64,000 nucleotides of DNA from Rhizobium sp. NXC24. GTDB taxonomy: Bacteria > Pseudomonadota > Alphaproteobacteria > Rhizobiales > Rhizobiaceae. The stretch covers positions 410,501 to 474,500 of the forward strand of contig NZ_CP024311.1 of assembly GCF_002944315.1 (NCBI RefSeq). The letters are read 5' to 3'. The notes beneath the pieces are model-generated. The model was given only the letters and a program-made list of their open reading frames with translations, was not told where the DNA came from and ran no database searches. Positions 24,318-33,563 of this stretch are shown piece by piece (the stretch's first letter is position 1; each line of letters begins with the position of its first letter). Position numbers and translations under genes: made by a program.

Positions 24318-24438
24318 CCCGCCACAGTTTGGAAAGCCGATCTGGTTTTCCGCAATTGCTCCCGCATTGCTGGATGAAGTGGCCGCAGGGCCCGCGCTGC
24401 ACTGACGGAGTTATGTTCGAATTCTAAGAGAGGCATAC

Positions 24439-24714
24439 ATGGCCAATACCAGCTCGGCGAAAAAAGCGACCCGCAAGATCGCCCGCCGCACCGAAGTCAA
24501 CAAGGCTCGTCGCTCGCGCGTTCGCACTTTCGTCCGCCAGGTCGAAGAAGCCATCGCATCGGGTGATGCGGATCGTGCGAAGGAAGCCTTCCTCGTAGCG
24601 CAGCCGGAACTGGCTCGCGCTGCCACCAAGGGCGTCCTGCATGCCAACACCGCTTCCCGCAAGGTCTCGCGTCTTGCCAAGCGCGTGAAGGCACTTTCGG
24701 CTCCGACCGCGTAA
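24439..24714 (+). CDS. rpsT: 30S ribosomal protein S20
   Basis: This 91-residue, strongly basic protein starts [33 protein letters not shown], a typical S20 N-terminus, and continues with [30 protein letters not shown]20 binds 16S rRNA early in 30S assembly. The ATG follows an AGAGAGG site. Codon use is strongly biased, as expected for a highly expressed gene. It is transcribed alone, between a consensus-like promoter and a terminator, ahead of dnaA, an arrangement conserved in rhizobia. Confidence 0.97.
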   Translation: MANTSSAKKATRKIARRTEVNKARRSRVRTFVRQVEEAIASGDADRAKEAFLVAQPELARAATKGVLHANTASRKVSRLAKRVKALSAPTA

Positions 24715-24722
24715 TTTTTCCT

Positions 24723-24771
24723 TAACGATTTAATCGTTAGACTTGAGCCCGGCCCTTGTGCCGGGCTTTTT
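24723..24771 (+). terminator. rpsT transcription terminator region
   Basis: Two hairpins follow rpsT. The first is an AT-rich stem TAACGAT-tta-ATCGTTA (24723-24739). The second is a GC-rich stem AGCCCGG (24746-24752) pairing with CCGGGCT (24761-24767), followed by TTTTT. The second is a classical rho-independent terminator. Confidence 0.88.
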
Positions 24772-25026
24772 GGATTCAGCCAAAATTGGCTCGTATCGTT
24801 AAAATGTAGCCGGCTGACCATGTCACTGAGGTGACAGAAAAAACCTTTTAAAAACAAGCGGTTATAGCAGGATGTCTTGACGTTGGGTGATCTGCATGAC
24901 GGCCTGCGGGCTCCCGAGTGAGTCAAGGATTTTTTTATTTTTTTTGTTTTGAAAGCTGTGGGAATCGCGCTGAACGCGAATCTCCTTGATTCAAAAGCGA
25001 TTCTTTTTTGACGGGGTTGTGACACT

Positions 25027-25054
25027 CAAAAACGGCCTCCAGAGTCAAGGACCG
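25027..25054 (-). terminator. Candidate minus-strand terminator in the dnaA upstream region
   Basis: On the minus strand CGGTCCT (25054-25048) pairs with AGGCCG (25038-25033), with one bulged base, and GTTTTTG follows (25032-25026). No protein gene on the minus strand feeds into it, so it may mark the 3' end of an uncharacterised small RNA starting upstream in 25060-25240. Confidence 0.35.
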
Positions 25055-25536
25055 CCTCTTAATTTTGTGTAAAATTCATCGTTGATCTCCGCCTACGATC
25101 CTGCCTAAATGGCTTTCAACAAGGGGCGCGGAACATCATCTGAAACGGCTTCGGCGAACACTGCCAGTCATGGCAGCGGGGGTGGTTTTTGTTCCTTGTG
25201 ACGGAGCGGTTCAGTTCCGTTTTTTCAAACAGTTGACGAGTTAAGGCCGTAAGCGGTAACGCCTGCGGAACGAGGACACTTGTCTGCTCTTTGCAGCCTA
25301 AGTCCCAAGCGTGGCTGTGGGGAGGGGAGAAAAATTGACAGCCGTTTGGCGCAGTCGGTCGGAGTACGAGGACCGAGCGACTGCTCCAGATGCAGATACC
25401 AAGACGAAGGCCGCTCGGGGAGCAGTTTTCGCCAGGGTGTTTTGCGTAAGGTCCGTTTGGCTGGACCCGGCTGATGAACCGGTATGCGGCGAAGCTCCGA
25501 CAACGAGCGCGACCGCTATGCCATGGCGTAGACCTA

Positions 25537-25566
25537 AGGGCGGCGGTATCATCCAATTTCCGCCCT
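25537..25566 (+). promoter_or_regulatory. Hairpin in the dnaA mRNA leader
   Basis: A perfect 7-bp stem AGGGCGG (25537-25543) / CCGCCCT (25560-25566) with a 16-base loop ends 13 bp before the GGAAGG ribosome binding site of dnaA. It is followed by ATAAAAAG rather than a U run, so it is not a terminator. It may affect leader stability or ribosome access. Confidence 0.4.
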
Positions 25567-25594
25567 ATAAAAAGAGACTGTGGAAGGCGGCATT

Positions 25595-27148
25595 ATGCAA
25601 ATGATTACGAGAACGACGGGTGCGTTGGAGAATGGGGACAATGCACAGCAGGCGTTCAGTGCGGTTTGCCTTGAAGCGGCGGGGGAAAAAGGAGACATGA
25701 AGCATAACGTATTGTTCGAGCGTGTCAGTGCACGCTTGAAGGCTCAGGTCGGTCCGGATGTTTATGCTAGCTGGTTTGCACGGCTGAAGCTGCACTCGGT
25801 ATCGAAGAGCGTCGTACGGCTGACTGTTCCGACGACGTTTCTGAAGTCCTGGATCAACAATCGTTATCTCGATCTGATCACCAACCTGTTCCAGGCAGAA
25901 GATGCTGAAATCCTGAAGGTTGAGATTCTTGTGCGCACGGCGACCCGTCATGGTGCGAAGCCCTGTGCGGACGAACATGTCGCGGCTCCAGAGGCGGCTT
26001 CGGTGGCGCCGATCCGCCGCCCGGTTGCCCAGCCTGCCGGTCAGGTCGTTGCCCAGACGGTTAGTGCTGCAGCCGCCGCCCGCCCGGCGACCGTGGGCGC
26101 GCCGCTGTTCGGCTCGCCGCTCGATTCCCGCTTTACCTTCGATACCTTTGTCGAGGGCAGCTCGAACCGCGTCGGCCTTGCCGCCGCCAAGACGATTGCC
26201 GAAGCCGGCTCCGGCGCCGTGCGGTTCAATCCGCTCTTCGTCCACGCGACGGTCGGCCTCGGCAAGACCCACCTTTTGCAGGCGATCGCCAATGCCGCCG
26301 TGCAGAACCCGCGCGGGCTGCGTGTCGTCTATTTGACGGCGGAATATTTCATGTGGCGCTTCGCCACCGCCATCCGCGATAATGATGCGCTGACCCTGAA
26401 GGACTCGCTGCGCAACATCGATCTCCTGATCATCGACGACATGCAGTTCCTGCAGGGCAAGATGATCCAGCACGAGTTCTGCCATCTGCTCAATATGCTG
26501 CTCGACAGCGCCAAGCAGGTCGTCGTTGCCGCCGACCGCGCGCCTTGGGAGCTGGAATCGCTTGATCCGCGCGTGCGTTCGCGTCTGCAGGGCGGTGTCG
26601 CCATCGAGGTCGAGGCGCCAGACTACGAGATGCGTCTCGAAATCCTCAAGCGCCGCCTGGATGCCGCCCGTCAGGACGATCCGTCGCTGGAAATTCCGGC
26701 CGAACTTCTCTCGCATGTCGCCCGCAATGTGACGGCAAGCGGCCGTGAGCTGGAAGGCGCTTTCAACCAACTGATCTTCCGCCGTTCTTTCGAGCCGAAT
26801 TTGACGGTCGAGCGCGTCGACGAGCTGTTGGCCCATCTGGTCGGCTCCGGCGAGCCGCGCCGGGTGCGCATCGAGGACATCCAGCGTATCGTGGCGCGTC
26901 ACTACAATGTCTCTCGCCAGGAGCTGGTGTCCAATCGCCGCACCCGCGTCATCGTCAAGCCGCGCCAGATCGCCATGTATCTGTCGAAGACGCTGACGCC
27001 GCGCTCCTTCCCGGAGATCGGCCGCCGCTTTGGTGGTCGTGACCATACGACCGTGCTGCATGCGGTGCGCAAGATCGAGGAGCTGATTTCCGGTGACAGC
27101 AAGCTGTCGCATGAAATCGAGCTGTTGAAGCGTCTGATCAACGAATAA
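25595..27148 (+). CDS. dnaA: Chromosomal replication initiator protein DnaA
   Basis: This protein of up to 517 residues is the AAA+ initiator that opens the chromosomal origin. Domain I begins around residue 36 ([25 protein letters not shown]); a Pro/Ala-rich linker follows. Domain III has Walker [23 protein letters not shown], Walker [14 protein letters not shown] and sensor R-rich [12 protein letters not shown]. Domain IV has the DnaA-box recognition motif [18 protein letters not shown]. The start at 25595 has a GGAAGG site seven bases away. An in-frame ATG at 25697 directly before domain I is the main alternative, but its GGAG is only two bases away. No cluster of DnaA boxes is nearby, so this is not the origin. 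Confidence 0.96.
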   Translation: MQMITRTTGALENGDNAQQAFSAVCLEAAGEKGDMKHNVLFERVSARLKAQVGPDVYASWFARLKLHSVSKSVVRLTVPTTFLKSWINNRYLDLITNLFQAEDAEILKVEILVRTATRHGAKPCADEHVAAPEAASVAPIRRPVAQPAGQVVAQTVSAAAAARPATVGAPLFGSPLDSRFTFDTFVEGSSNRVGLAAAKTIAEAGSGAVRFNPLFVHATVGLGKTHLLQAIANAAVQNPRGLRVVYLTAEYFMWRFATAIRDNDALTLKDSLRNIDLLIIDDMQFLQGKMIQHEFCHLLNMLLDSAKQVVVAADRAPWELESLDPRVRSRLQGGVAIEVEAPDYEMRLEILKRRLDAARQDDPSLEIPAELLSHVARNVTASGRELEGAFNQLIFRRSFEPNLTVERVDELLAHLVGSGEPRRVRIEDIQRIVARHYNVSRQELVSNRRTRVIVKPRQIAMYLSKTLTPRSFPEIGRRFGGRDHTTVLHAVRKIEELISGDSKLSHEIELLKRLINE

Positions 27149-27173
27149 TCGGCGATATTATTCGCATTTATCC

Positions 27174-27200
27174 ACGGCCGGCTTCATTGCCGGCCGTTTT
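27174..27200 (+). terminator. dnaA rho-independent terminator
   Basis: A 9-bp perfect stem ACGGCCGGC (27174-27182) / GCCGGCCGT (27189-27197) is followed by TTT. It lies 25 bp after the dnaA stop. Confidence 0.88.
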
Positions 27201-27287
27201 CATTTATGCGGCTTTTATTCTATAGATGTCTGAAATACGGAATCGGACACCGGCCGGAGGAGGCCGGAGCCGACTGGGAGGATGCCT

Positions 27288-28370
27288 ATGAGTTTTAACA
27301 GGATTGCCGTTCTCGGCCTCGGTAAGGTCGGGCGGCTCGCCGCTACATTGCTGCATGAAAGCGGTTTTGCCGTCACCGGTATCGACGCGCGTTTGCCTGC
27401 CGAGGCACTGCCTTTCGCCTGCGAGGCGGGCAATGTCTCCGATCCGGCCTTGATCGGCAATCTCTTTTCCCGCGTCGATGCCGTGCTCTCCTGCCTGCCG
27501 TTTCACCTGAACGCCGAACTGGCGCGCCTAGCCCATGGCGCCGGCATTCATTACTTCGACCTGACCGAGGATGTGCCGACCACGAACGGCATCATTGCGC
27601 TTGCGGAGAGCGCGCGTGGCCTGATGGCGCCGCAATGCGGCTTGGCGCCCGGTTTCGTCGGCATCGTCGGCGCAAGCCTTGCCGACGTCTTTGATCGCTG
27701 CCGCTCGATCCGCATGCGTGTCGGTGCCTTGCCGCAGAATCCGACCGGACTGTTGGGTTATGCCTTCAACTGGTCGCCGGAAGGTGTGGTCAACGAATAT
27801 CTGAATGATTGCGAAGTCATCGAGGGCGGGGTGCGCAAGCTGGTCTCGCCGATGGAATGGCACGAGACGCTCTATGTCAACGGCGTCAAGCTCGAAGCCT
27901 TCACCACCTCGGGCGGCCTCGGGACCATGTGCAGCACCATGCTCGGTCGGGTGGAAAATCTCGATTATAAAACAATGCGATATCCCGGCCATATGGAGCT
28001 GATGAACTTCTTCTTCCATGAGTTGCTGATGCGCGACCGCCGCCAGCTTGCCGGCGAGATCCTGACCGAGGCCAAGCCGCCGGTCGATGACGACGTCGTC
28101 TATGTCCATGTCTCGGCCGAAGGAACGATCAACGGCAATCTGCGCCGGCGGGAATTCGTGCGCGCCTATTATCCGATCGAAGTCGCCGGGGAGAGCCGCA
28201 CCGCCATTTCCTGGACCACGTCGGCCTCCGTCGTCGCCGTTATCGAGCTGGTGCGCGCCGGCCGCCTGCCTTCGACAGGCTTCCTGCATCAGGAGCATAT
28301 TCCGCTCGACACTTTCCTGGAAACGCGGACCGGCCGCCTGTTCAAGGGTGGCATCACCCATCACGGATGA
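27288..28370 (+). CDS. Saccharopine dehydrogenase-family (Lys9-like) oxidoreductase
   Basis: This 360-residue protein opens with a Rossmann fold (RIAVLGLGKVGRLAATLLHESGF) and contains VDAVLSCLPFHLNAELARLAHGAGIHYFDLTED near residues 65-97 and a C-terminal substrate domain with KTMRYPGHMELMNFFFHELL near residue 228. This is the arrangement of saccharopine dehydrogenase and related carboxynorspermidine or lysine-pathway reductases. No partner of lysine catabolism is adjacent, so the reaction is uncertain. The start at 27288 was preferred over an ATG two codons earlier because the GGGAGG site abuts that earlier ATG. Confidence 0.82.
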   Translation: MSFNRIAVLGLGKVGRLAATLLHESGFAVTGIDARLPAEALPFACEAGNVSDPALIGNLFSRVDAVLSCLPFHLNAELARLAHGAGIHYFDLTEDVPTTNGIIALAESARGLMAPQCGLAPGFVGIVGASLADVFDRCRSIRMRVGALPQNPTGLLGYAFNWSPEGVVNEYLNDCEVIEGGVRKLVSPMEWHETLYVNGVKLEAFTTSGGLGTMCSTMLGRVENLDYKTMRYPGHMELMNFFFHELLMRDRRQLAGEILTEAKPPVDDDVVYVHVSAEGTINGNLRRREFVRAYYPIEVAGESRTAISWTTSASVVAVIELVRAGRLPSTGFLHQEHIPLDTFLETRTGRLFKGGITHHG

Positions 28371-28379
28371 TGCGCGCGC

Positions 28380-29276
28380 CTATGCCGGCGCCGTCGTGTG
28401 CGGGACCTCGGTAAGCAGCCAAGCACGAAAGGCGGCGACGGCCGGCCGCTCCAGCGCGGTTGGCGGATAGACCAGATGGTAGGCTAGCGTGCTGGCAAGC
28501 CCCATCGGGAAGGGCGCGACAACAGAGCCCTCAGCCAATTCCCTTTCGATGAAAGAGCGCCGCATCAGCGCGACGCCGAGCCCCGCCTTCATGGCATGGT
28601 AGGCGCCGGTGCCGTCGGTGAAGATCGGCCCCCGCATAGCGTCAACCTTGGTTGCGCCCGCCGCCTGCAGCCAGAGCTGCCAATCGCGCCGATAGACATC
28701 ATGGATCAGGGTCAGGGCGGCCAGCGCGTCGGCCGTGGGTGAGGGGCCGAGGGAGGCAGCGATCTCGGGCGTGCAGACCGGCACATATTCGTCATCGAGC
28801 AGCCGCTCGCTCGCCAGCCCTTCATAGCCGCCGAGCCCATGGCGGATGGCGATGTCGATGCCGTCGCGCTGGAAATCCATCATCCTATGTGAGGCGCTGA
28901 TCCGTAGATCGATCTCGGGATGCGCCTGCTCGAAGCGCATCAGCCGCGGCACCAGCCAGTGTGTGGCAAAGCCGGCAGTGCAGGTGACGGTGAGCACCGT
29001 GTCCCGCGCCCGCATTGTCAGCGCCGCCGTCGCTTCTCGCACCAGGCGGAAGGCGGTGCGCAGCGTCGCGAAATAATCCGCACCGTCAGCCGTCAAGGTG
29101 AGGCCCCGCGCACGGCGGTCGAAAAGCCGCACACCGAGCGCGGTTTCGAGATCGCGTACCTGCAGGCTGACCGCACCGGGGGTCACATGCAGCTCCCTGG
29201 CTGCAATCGTCATGCTCAGATGCCGCGCCGAGGCTTCGAAGGCGCGCAGCGCCGAAAGGGAAGGCAATTGATCCAT
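28380..29276 (-). CDS. LysR-family transcriptional regulator (GcvA-like)
   Basis: This 298-residue regulator begins MDQLPSLSALRAFEASARHLSM, the GcvA-type N-terminus, followed by TIAARELHVTPGAVSLQVRDLE as the helix-turn-helix. The effector domain includes TVTCTAGFATHWLVPRLMRFEQAHPEIDLRIS near residue 95 and DIAIRHGLGGYEGL. GcvA-type LysR proteins often regulate amino acid or transport genes. It diverges from the DMT transporter gene (start 29433) across ~156 bp, so that gene is the likely target. Confidence 0.9.
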   Translation of the reverse strand: MDQLPSLSALRAFEASARHLSMTIAARELHVTPGAVSLQVRDLETALGVRLFDRRARGLTLTADGADYFATLRTAFRLVREATAALTMRARDTVLTVTCTAGFATHWLVPRLMRFEQAHPEIDLRISASHRMMDFQRDGIDIAIRHGLGGYEGLASERLLDDEYVPVCTPEIAASLGPSPTADALAALTLIHDVYRRDWQLWLQAAGATKVDAMRGPIFTDGTGAYHAMKAGLGVALMRRSFIERELAEGSVVAPFPMGLASTLAYHLVYPPTALERPAVAAFRAWLLTEVPHTTAPA

Positions 29277-29432
29277 GACGATTGAGTTCAGCTAAACAAT
29301 TTTGCGAAAAAGACTCGTTTGCAAGAGCCCTATAATCGCGAGATTATTCCATCAATATCGATGGTTGACAAGAAAGTGCATCCCCGCCGCCATCGAGCCA
29401 AACTAATAGACTGGAAAACAGGAGATATCGCC

Positions 29433-30356
29433 ATGGCGCAGAAATCAATGGGCGCGGCGGAATGGGCCATGCTGTTCGGATTGTCGATCCTCTGGGGTGG
29501 CTCGTTTCTGTTCAACGGCATCCTGGTACACGAACTGCCGCTCTTCACCATCGTCGCTGCGCGCGTCGCCCTGGCGGCGATCGCCTTGCATGTCATCGTC
29601 CGGATGACCGGGCAGGTGATGCCGCACGACCGTCGGGCCTGGGCCGCCTTCTTCGGCATGGGCGTCCTCAACAATGCCATTCCCTTTCTGCTGATCGTCT
29701 GGGGCCAGACGCATATTGCCAGTGGCCTGGCCTCCATCCTCAATGCGACGACCCCGCTTTTCGCCGTCGTGGTGGCGCATTTTCTGACGACGGATGAGAA
29801 GATGACCGGCAATCGCCTGATCGGCGTTATCGTCGGTTTTGCCGGCGTGGCGCTGATGATCGGCCCGTCGGTGCTGAGCAGCCTCGGTTCGAACGTGCTG
29901 GCACAGCTCTCCGTGCTGGGCGCCGCCTTCTCCTATTCTCTCGCCGGCATTTTCGGCCGCCGCTTCCGCCGCATGGGGCTTGCTCCCATTATCCCCGCCG
30001 CCGGGCAGGTGACGGCCTCCACGATCCTCCTGCTGCCGCTTGCCCTTCTCGTCGACCACCCCTGGACGCTCGGCATGCCTTCGGCGGAAACCTGGATGGC
30101 GCTGGCCGGCCTCGCGATCCTCTCGACCGCGATCGCCTATGTCCTGTTCTTCCGCATCCTGGCGACGGCAGGCGCCACCAACCTGATGCTGGTCACCTTC
30201 CTCATTCCCGTCAGCGCCATCCTGCTCGGTGCGCTGATCCTCGGCGAGCAATTGCAGCCGAAGCACTTTATCGGCATGGCGATGATCGCCGCCGGCCTTA
30301 CGGCGATCGATGGACGGTTATTCGCTTTCACGAGGAAAAACGTGGCGGCGGAGTAG
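29433..30356 (+). CDS. EamA/DMT-family transporter
   Basis: This 307-residue inner-membrane protein has about ten hydrophobic helices arranged as two EamA repeats. The first repeat starts AMLFGLSILWGGSFLFNGIL and the second ASTILLLPLALLVDHPW onward, with SAILLGALILGEQLQPKHFIGMAMIAAG near the end as the typical EamA closing motif. Such proteins export amino acids, metabolites or drugs. The ATG at 29433 has an AGGAG site; a longer frame to 29319 has none. It is divergent from the GcvA-like LysR gene. Confidence 0.9.
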   Translation: MAQKSMGAAEWAMLFGLSILWGGSFLFNGILVHELPLFTIVAARVALAAIALHVIVRMTGQVMPHDRRAWAAFFGMGVLNNAIPFLLIVWGQTHIASGLASILNATTPLFAVVVAHFLTTDEKMTGNRLIGVIVGFAGVALMIGPSVLSSLGSNVLAQLSVLGAAFSYSLAGIFGRRFRRMGLAPIIPAAGQVTASTILLLPLALLVDHPWTLGMPSAETWMALAGLAILSTAIAYVLFFRILATAGATNLMLVTFLIPVSAILLGALILGEQLQPKHFIGMAMIAAGLTAIDGRLFAFTRKNVAAE

Positions 30357-30373
30357 GAAAGACGATTACCGTC

Positions 30374-31552
30374 TCAGCACGCCAGATCCGCAACCACGGA
30401 ATCGAGAATCAGCATGCCCGCCGGCGTGCAGCGCAGGCGGGAATTGCCGAGGCGTTCGATGAAGCCGTGCTCCAGCAAGAGCTGCTCGCGTTTCGCATCG
30501 GGCTCCCTGCCGGAGAGCTGCTGCCAGCGCACGAGGTCGATGCCTTCTTTCAGACGCAGGCCCATCAGCAGCAGCTCGTCGGCCTGTTCGTCGAAGCCGA
30601 GCATTTCCTGTTCGACCATGCCGTGGCCGTCGCGCTCGACCAGCTCCAGCCAGCTTTCCGGCTTCCGCTCGGTGGACGTTGCCAATTTCTTGGGGCCGTG
30701 GGACAGCCGGCCGTGGGCGCCGGGGCCGATGCCAGCATAGTCGCCATAACGCCAGTAGGTGAGATTGTGGCGGCTCTCCGCGCCGGGACGTGCGTGGTTG
30801 GAGACCTCATAGGCCGGCATGCCCTCGCGCTCGGTGATCTCCTGCGTCGCCTCGTAGAGCAGCGCCGATTGGTCGCCATCCGGCACGATCAATTTGCCCG
30901 CCTTGTGCAGCCCAAAAAAGGGCGTGCCTTCCTCGATGGTCAATTGATAGAGCGAGAGGTGATCGACGGCATAGGAGATCGCCTCCTTCAGCTCGCGCTC
31001 CCATTCCTCGACGGTCTGGTTCGGGCGGGCATAGATGAGGTCGAAGGACATGCGCGGGAAGATCTCGCGTGCCAGCTTGATCGCCTTCAACGCATCGGCG
31101 ACGTCATGCAGTCGCCCTAAGAATTTCAGATCGCGATCGTTCAGCGCTTGCACGCCCATCGACACGCGGTTGACGCCGGCGGCGCGATAGCCGCGGAAAC
31201 GCTCGGCTTCGACACTGGACGGATTGGCCTCCATGGTGATCTCGATCCCTGCAGGCATGTGCCAATATCTGGAAATGCCATCGAGAATCGTGGCAACCGT
31301 CTCCGGCTTCATCAGCGAAGGCGTGCCGCCGCCGAGGAAGACGCTGGTCACCGTCTTCGGGCCGCTGATCGCCCGCATCGACGCCATCTCCTTCAAGAAG
31401 GCGGCGGCGAAACGCTCCTGGTCGACCGGCTGGTGGCGGACATGGCTGTTGAAATCGCAATAGGGGCATTTAGCGGCGCAGAAGGGCCAATGCACATAAA
31501 CGCCGAAACCGGGTTCGCCGGTATCGGGCAGCAACGGCGCCTCACGCGTCAT
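30374..31552 (-). CDS. hemW: HemW, radical SAM haem chaperone
   Basis: This 392-residue radical SAM protein has the 4Fe-4S motif FCAAKCPYCDFNSHV (CxxxCxxC) near residue 22, the GGGTPSLM segment near residue 82, and TMEANPSSVE and GVQALNDRDLKFLGRLHD near residue 140. It is the oxygen-independent coproporphyrinogen oxidase homologue now regarded as a haem-insertion chaperone; HemN-specific features are absent. The start at 31552 was chosen because a longer frame would overlap rdgB and lack homology. It follows rdgB on the same strand after 34 bp, the usual rph-rdgB-hemW order. Confidence 0.94.
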   Translation of the reverse strand: MTREAPLLPDTGEPGFGVYVHWPFCAAKCPYCDFNSHVRHQPVDQERFAAAFLKEMASMRAISGPKTVTSVFLGGGTPSLMKPETVATILDGISRYWHMPAGIEITMEANPSSVEAERFRGYRAAGVNRVSMGVQALNDRDLKFLGRLHDVADALKAIKLAREIFPRMSFDLIYARPNQTVEEWERELKEAISYAVDHLSLYQLTIEEGTPFFGLHKAGKLIVPDGDQSALLYEATQEITEREGMPAYEVSNHARPGAESRHNLTYWRYGDYAGIGPGAHGRLSHGPKKLATSTERKPESWLELVERDGHGMVEQEMLGFDEQADELLLMGLRLKEGIDLVRWQQLSGREPDAKREQLLLEHGFIERLGNSRLRCTPAGMLILDSVVADLAC

Positions 31553-31586
31553 ATTTTGCGCTTCCAGGGTGTCCACGGGCTTGAGC

Positions 31587-32231
31587 TTACGCCTCCAGGC
31601 AGGTTTCAACAAAGATTTTGAAGGCACGGGCCCGATGCGAAAGGGCCTGGGGTTCACCTGGCTTCCAGCCATGCTTCTGTTCGGCGCTCATCTCGCCGAA
31701 GGTCACGTCGTAACCCTCGGGCTGGAACACCGGATCGTAGCCGAAGCCCTGCGTGCCGCGCGGCGGCCAGACGACACGGCCTTCGACTTCGCCGCGGAAG
31801 AGTTCGGTGTGCCCGTCCGGCCAGGCAAGGCACAGCACGCTAACGAAGCGCGCCGTACGGCTCTCCGGCGAAGCGGCACCGGCCTCTTCGAGCGCGCTCT
31901 CGACCTTCCGCATCGCCATGGCGAAATCGCGGGTACCATCCGGTGTTTCCGCCCAGTTGGCGGTATAGACGCCGGGATTGCCGTCAAGCGCATCGATGAC
32001 CAGGCCGGAATCGTCCGATAGCGCCGGCAGACCGGAAGCTTGCGCCGAGGCCAGCGCCTTGATCGTCGCGTTTTCCTCGAAGGTCGTGCCCGTCTCGTCC
32101 GGCTCGATGAAATTGAGATCGGCGGCCGACTTGGCTGTAAAGCCGAACGGGCCGATCAAATCCTGGATTTCACGGATCTTGCCGGCATTGTGGCTGGCGA
32201 CGACGATAGTCTTGGTATCGAGCTTGCGCAT
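31587..32231 (-). CDS. rdgB: XTP/dITP diphosphatase (RdgB/HAM1)
   Basis: This 214-residue house-cleaning enzyme hydrolyses dITP, XTP and ITP to monophosphates. It starts with [19 protein letters not shown], the substrate-binding SHNxGK motif, continues with [18 protein letters not shown] near residue 65 containing the catalytic Asp, [20 protein letters not shown] near residue 155, and ends with [17 protein letters not shown]. The start MRKLDTKT at 32231 matches family starts. An ATG five codons upstream (32246) overlaps the VOC-gene stop as ATGA and is an equally reasonable choice. Confidence 0.95.
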   Translation of the reverse strand: MRKLDTKTIVVASHNAGKIREIQDLIGPFGFTAKSAADLNFIEPDETGTTFEENATIKALASAQASGLPALSDDSGLVIDALDGNPGVYTANWAETPDGTRDFAMAMRKVESALEEAGAASPESRTARFVSVLCLAWPDGHTELFRGEVEGRVVWPPRGTQGFGYDPVFQPEGYDVTFGEMSAEQKHGWKPGEPQALSHRARAFKIFVETCLEA

Positions 32232-32242
32232 ATCCTGTCCTG

Positions 32243-32656
32243 TCATAGCCCCCAGATGCGGGGTTCGGCGCATTCCAGGCTGTTGCCGGCCGGATCGCGG
32301 AAATAGATCGAGCGGCCGCCATTCGGCCAGTTAAAATCGGCTTCGATGGCGACGCCGGCAGCCTTCAGTTTCTGCGCCATCGCTTCGATATCGTTGCCGC
32401 TGACCCGGAAGCAGGCGTGGCCGTGGCCCTTCGTGCCATGCGGCGGCACCGGCAAGGAACTCGATTCCGGCGGCTTCACTGTCTCATGACTGTTGAAGAT
32501 GAGCAGCACGCCCGGCCCGCAGCGATAAAAGACATGACGGTTGCCGCCGCGCGAAATCTTCTGCAGTCCGAGAACGCCGCCATAGAAGGCCTCGGCTGCA
32601 TCGAGATCGTCCGCATAAAGAGCGGTTTCCAGAACGCCTTCCATCAACGGGTTCAT
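32243..32656 (-). CDS. VOC-family protein
   Basis: This 137-residue single vicinal-oxygen-chelate domain begins [24 protein letters not shown] and closes with [17 protein letters not shown], which carries the second metal ligand. [26 protein letters not shown] lies between. It sits between rph and rdgB on the same strand with gaps of under 20 bp, so it belongs to that operon. The function is unknown. Confidence 0.85.
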   Translation of the reverse strand: MNPLMEGVLETALYADDLDAAEAFYGGVLGLQKISRGGNRHVFYRCGPGVLLIFNSHETVKPPESSSLPVPPHGTKGHGHACFRVSGNDIEAMAQKLKAAGVAIEADFNWPNGGRSIYFRDPAGNSLECAEPRIWGL

Positions 32657-32675
32657 CGGTTGACCGCCTCTTCGG

Positions 32676-33392
32676 TCAGGCTATCGCCTGCTTCTGCAGC
32701 TCCACCAGTTCGGCGATGCCGTTCTTGGCGAGATGCATCAGGGATGTGAATTCTTCTTCGCTGAAGGGCGTGCCTTCGGCCGTACCCTGGATCTCGACGA
32801 TGCCGCCGGCGCCAGTCATGACGAAATTGGCATCGGTCTCGGCGGATGAATCCTCGAGGTAGTCGAGGTCGATCACCGGCTGGCCGGCAAAGATGCCGCA
32901 GGAAACCGCAGCGATATGATCCTTCAGGACACGGTCGGTCTTGATCATATTGCGGCTTTCCATCCACTTCAGGCAATCGTAGAGCGCGATCCAGGCACCG
33001 GTGATCGAGGCCGTGCGGGTGCCGCCATCGGCCTGGATGACGTCGCAGTCGATCGTGATCTGGCGCTCGCCAAGCGCCTGCAGGTCGACGATGGCGCGCA
33101 GCGACCGGCCGATCAGACGCTGGATCTCCTGCGTGCGGCCGCCCTGCTTGCCGGCAGCGGCTTCGCGCTTCATGCGTTCGCCCGTGGCGCGCGGCAGCAT
33201 GCCGTATTCGGCCGTGATCCAGCCCTTGCCGCTGTTGCGCAGCCATGGCGGCGTCTTTTCTTCCAGGCTCGCCGTGCAGAGCACATGCGTGTCGCCGAAT
33301 TTGACCAGGCACGAGCCTTCCGCATGCTTGGAAAAATTGCGCTCGAACGACACCTTGCGCATCTGGTCGGTTTTTCTGCCTGAAGGCCGCAT
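32676..33392 (-). CDS. rph: Ribonuclease PH
   Basis: This 238-residue phosphorolytic 3' exoribonuclease trims tRNA 3' ends. It starts [20 protein letters not shown] and contains [42 protein letters not shown] sequence near residues 34-70, [38 protein letters not shown] near residues 90-125, and [26 protein letters not shown], all in RNase PH order. The start at 33392 has an AGGAGA site; the reading frame continues far upstream into hrcA but without homology. It is divergent from hrcA and leads the VOC-rdgB-hemW operon. Confidence 0.96.
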   Translation of the reverse strand: MRPSGRKTDQMRKVSFERNFSKHAEGSCLVKFGDTHVLCTASLEEKTPPWLRNSGKGWITAEYGMLPRATGERMKREAAAGKQGGRTQEIQRLIGRSLRAIVDLQALGERQITIDCDVIQADGGTRTASITGAWIALYDCLKWMESRNMIKTDRVLKDHIAAVSCGIFAGQPVIDLDYLEDSSAETDANFVMTGAGGIVEIQGTAEGTPFSEEEFTSLMHLAKNGIAELVELQKQAIA

Positions 33393-33483
33393 TCTACTCT
33401 CCTGAACGTTATTGACCGCTTCTACGATCCACAGGCGGCTTTTGCAAAGGAAAAGCAGGCGCAAGGGCCTTGTTGTGATGGCC

Positions 33484-33512
33484 TTGACATTTTTCCCTTT
33501 TGCCATTGCTAA
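33484..33512 (+). promoter_or_regulatory. Candidate hrcA promoter with heat-shock character
   Basis: CTTGACA at 33483-33489 is followed after 13 bases by CCATTGCT, reminiscent of the RpoH pattern (CTTGAA, then CCCATnT). A vegetative reading gives TTGACA-N17-TGCTAA. No CIRCE inverted repeat was found between rph and hrcA. Confidence 0.35.
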
Positions 33513-33563
33513 CTGAATGATTATATTTTGACTAAGGCTCAACAGAACGGGTTTGACAGCGAA

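Larger units (their letters stand above)
24772..25594. other. Long gene-free region between rpsT and dnaA
   Basis: These ~820 bases hold no convincing protein gene; the short overlapping frames in both directions lack ribosome binding sites and family resemblance. The first part (24772-25100) is AT-rich, with a long T run near 24929-24948 and the sequence TCAAGGA or its complement recurring at three places. At 25027-25054 a stem with a one-base bulge (CGGCCT against AGGACCG) is followed on the minus strand by GTTTTTG, which looks like a terminator for a minus-strand transcript. The second part (25240-25560) is GC-rich and structured. A 7-bp stem AGGGCGG/CCGCCCT (25537-25566) ends just before the dnaA ribosome binding site. 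Confidence 0.5.

Noticed and set aside
25240..25566. 6S RNA, tmRNA, RNase P RNA or SRP RNA in the GC-rich dnaA upstream region
   Set aside because: None of the conserved core sequences of these RNAs that I know could be found.
25000..25600. Chromosomal replication origin next to dnaA
   Set aside because: No cluster of DnaA boxes (TTATCCACA-like) was found; a single similar site occurs after dnaA. In rhizobia the origin is usually near hemE.
25565..27112. 515-codon minus-strand reading frame antisense to dnaA
   Set aside because: Shadow frame of a clear DnaA gene.
33393..33563. CIRCE element controlling hrcA
   Set aside because: No TTAGCACTC-N9-GAGTGCTAA repeat was seen in the rph-hrcA gap.
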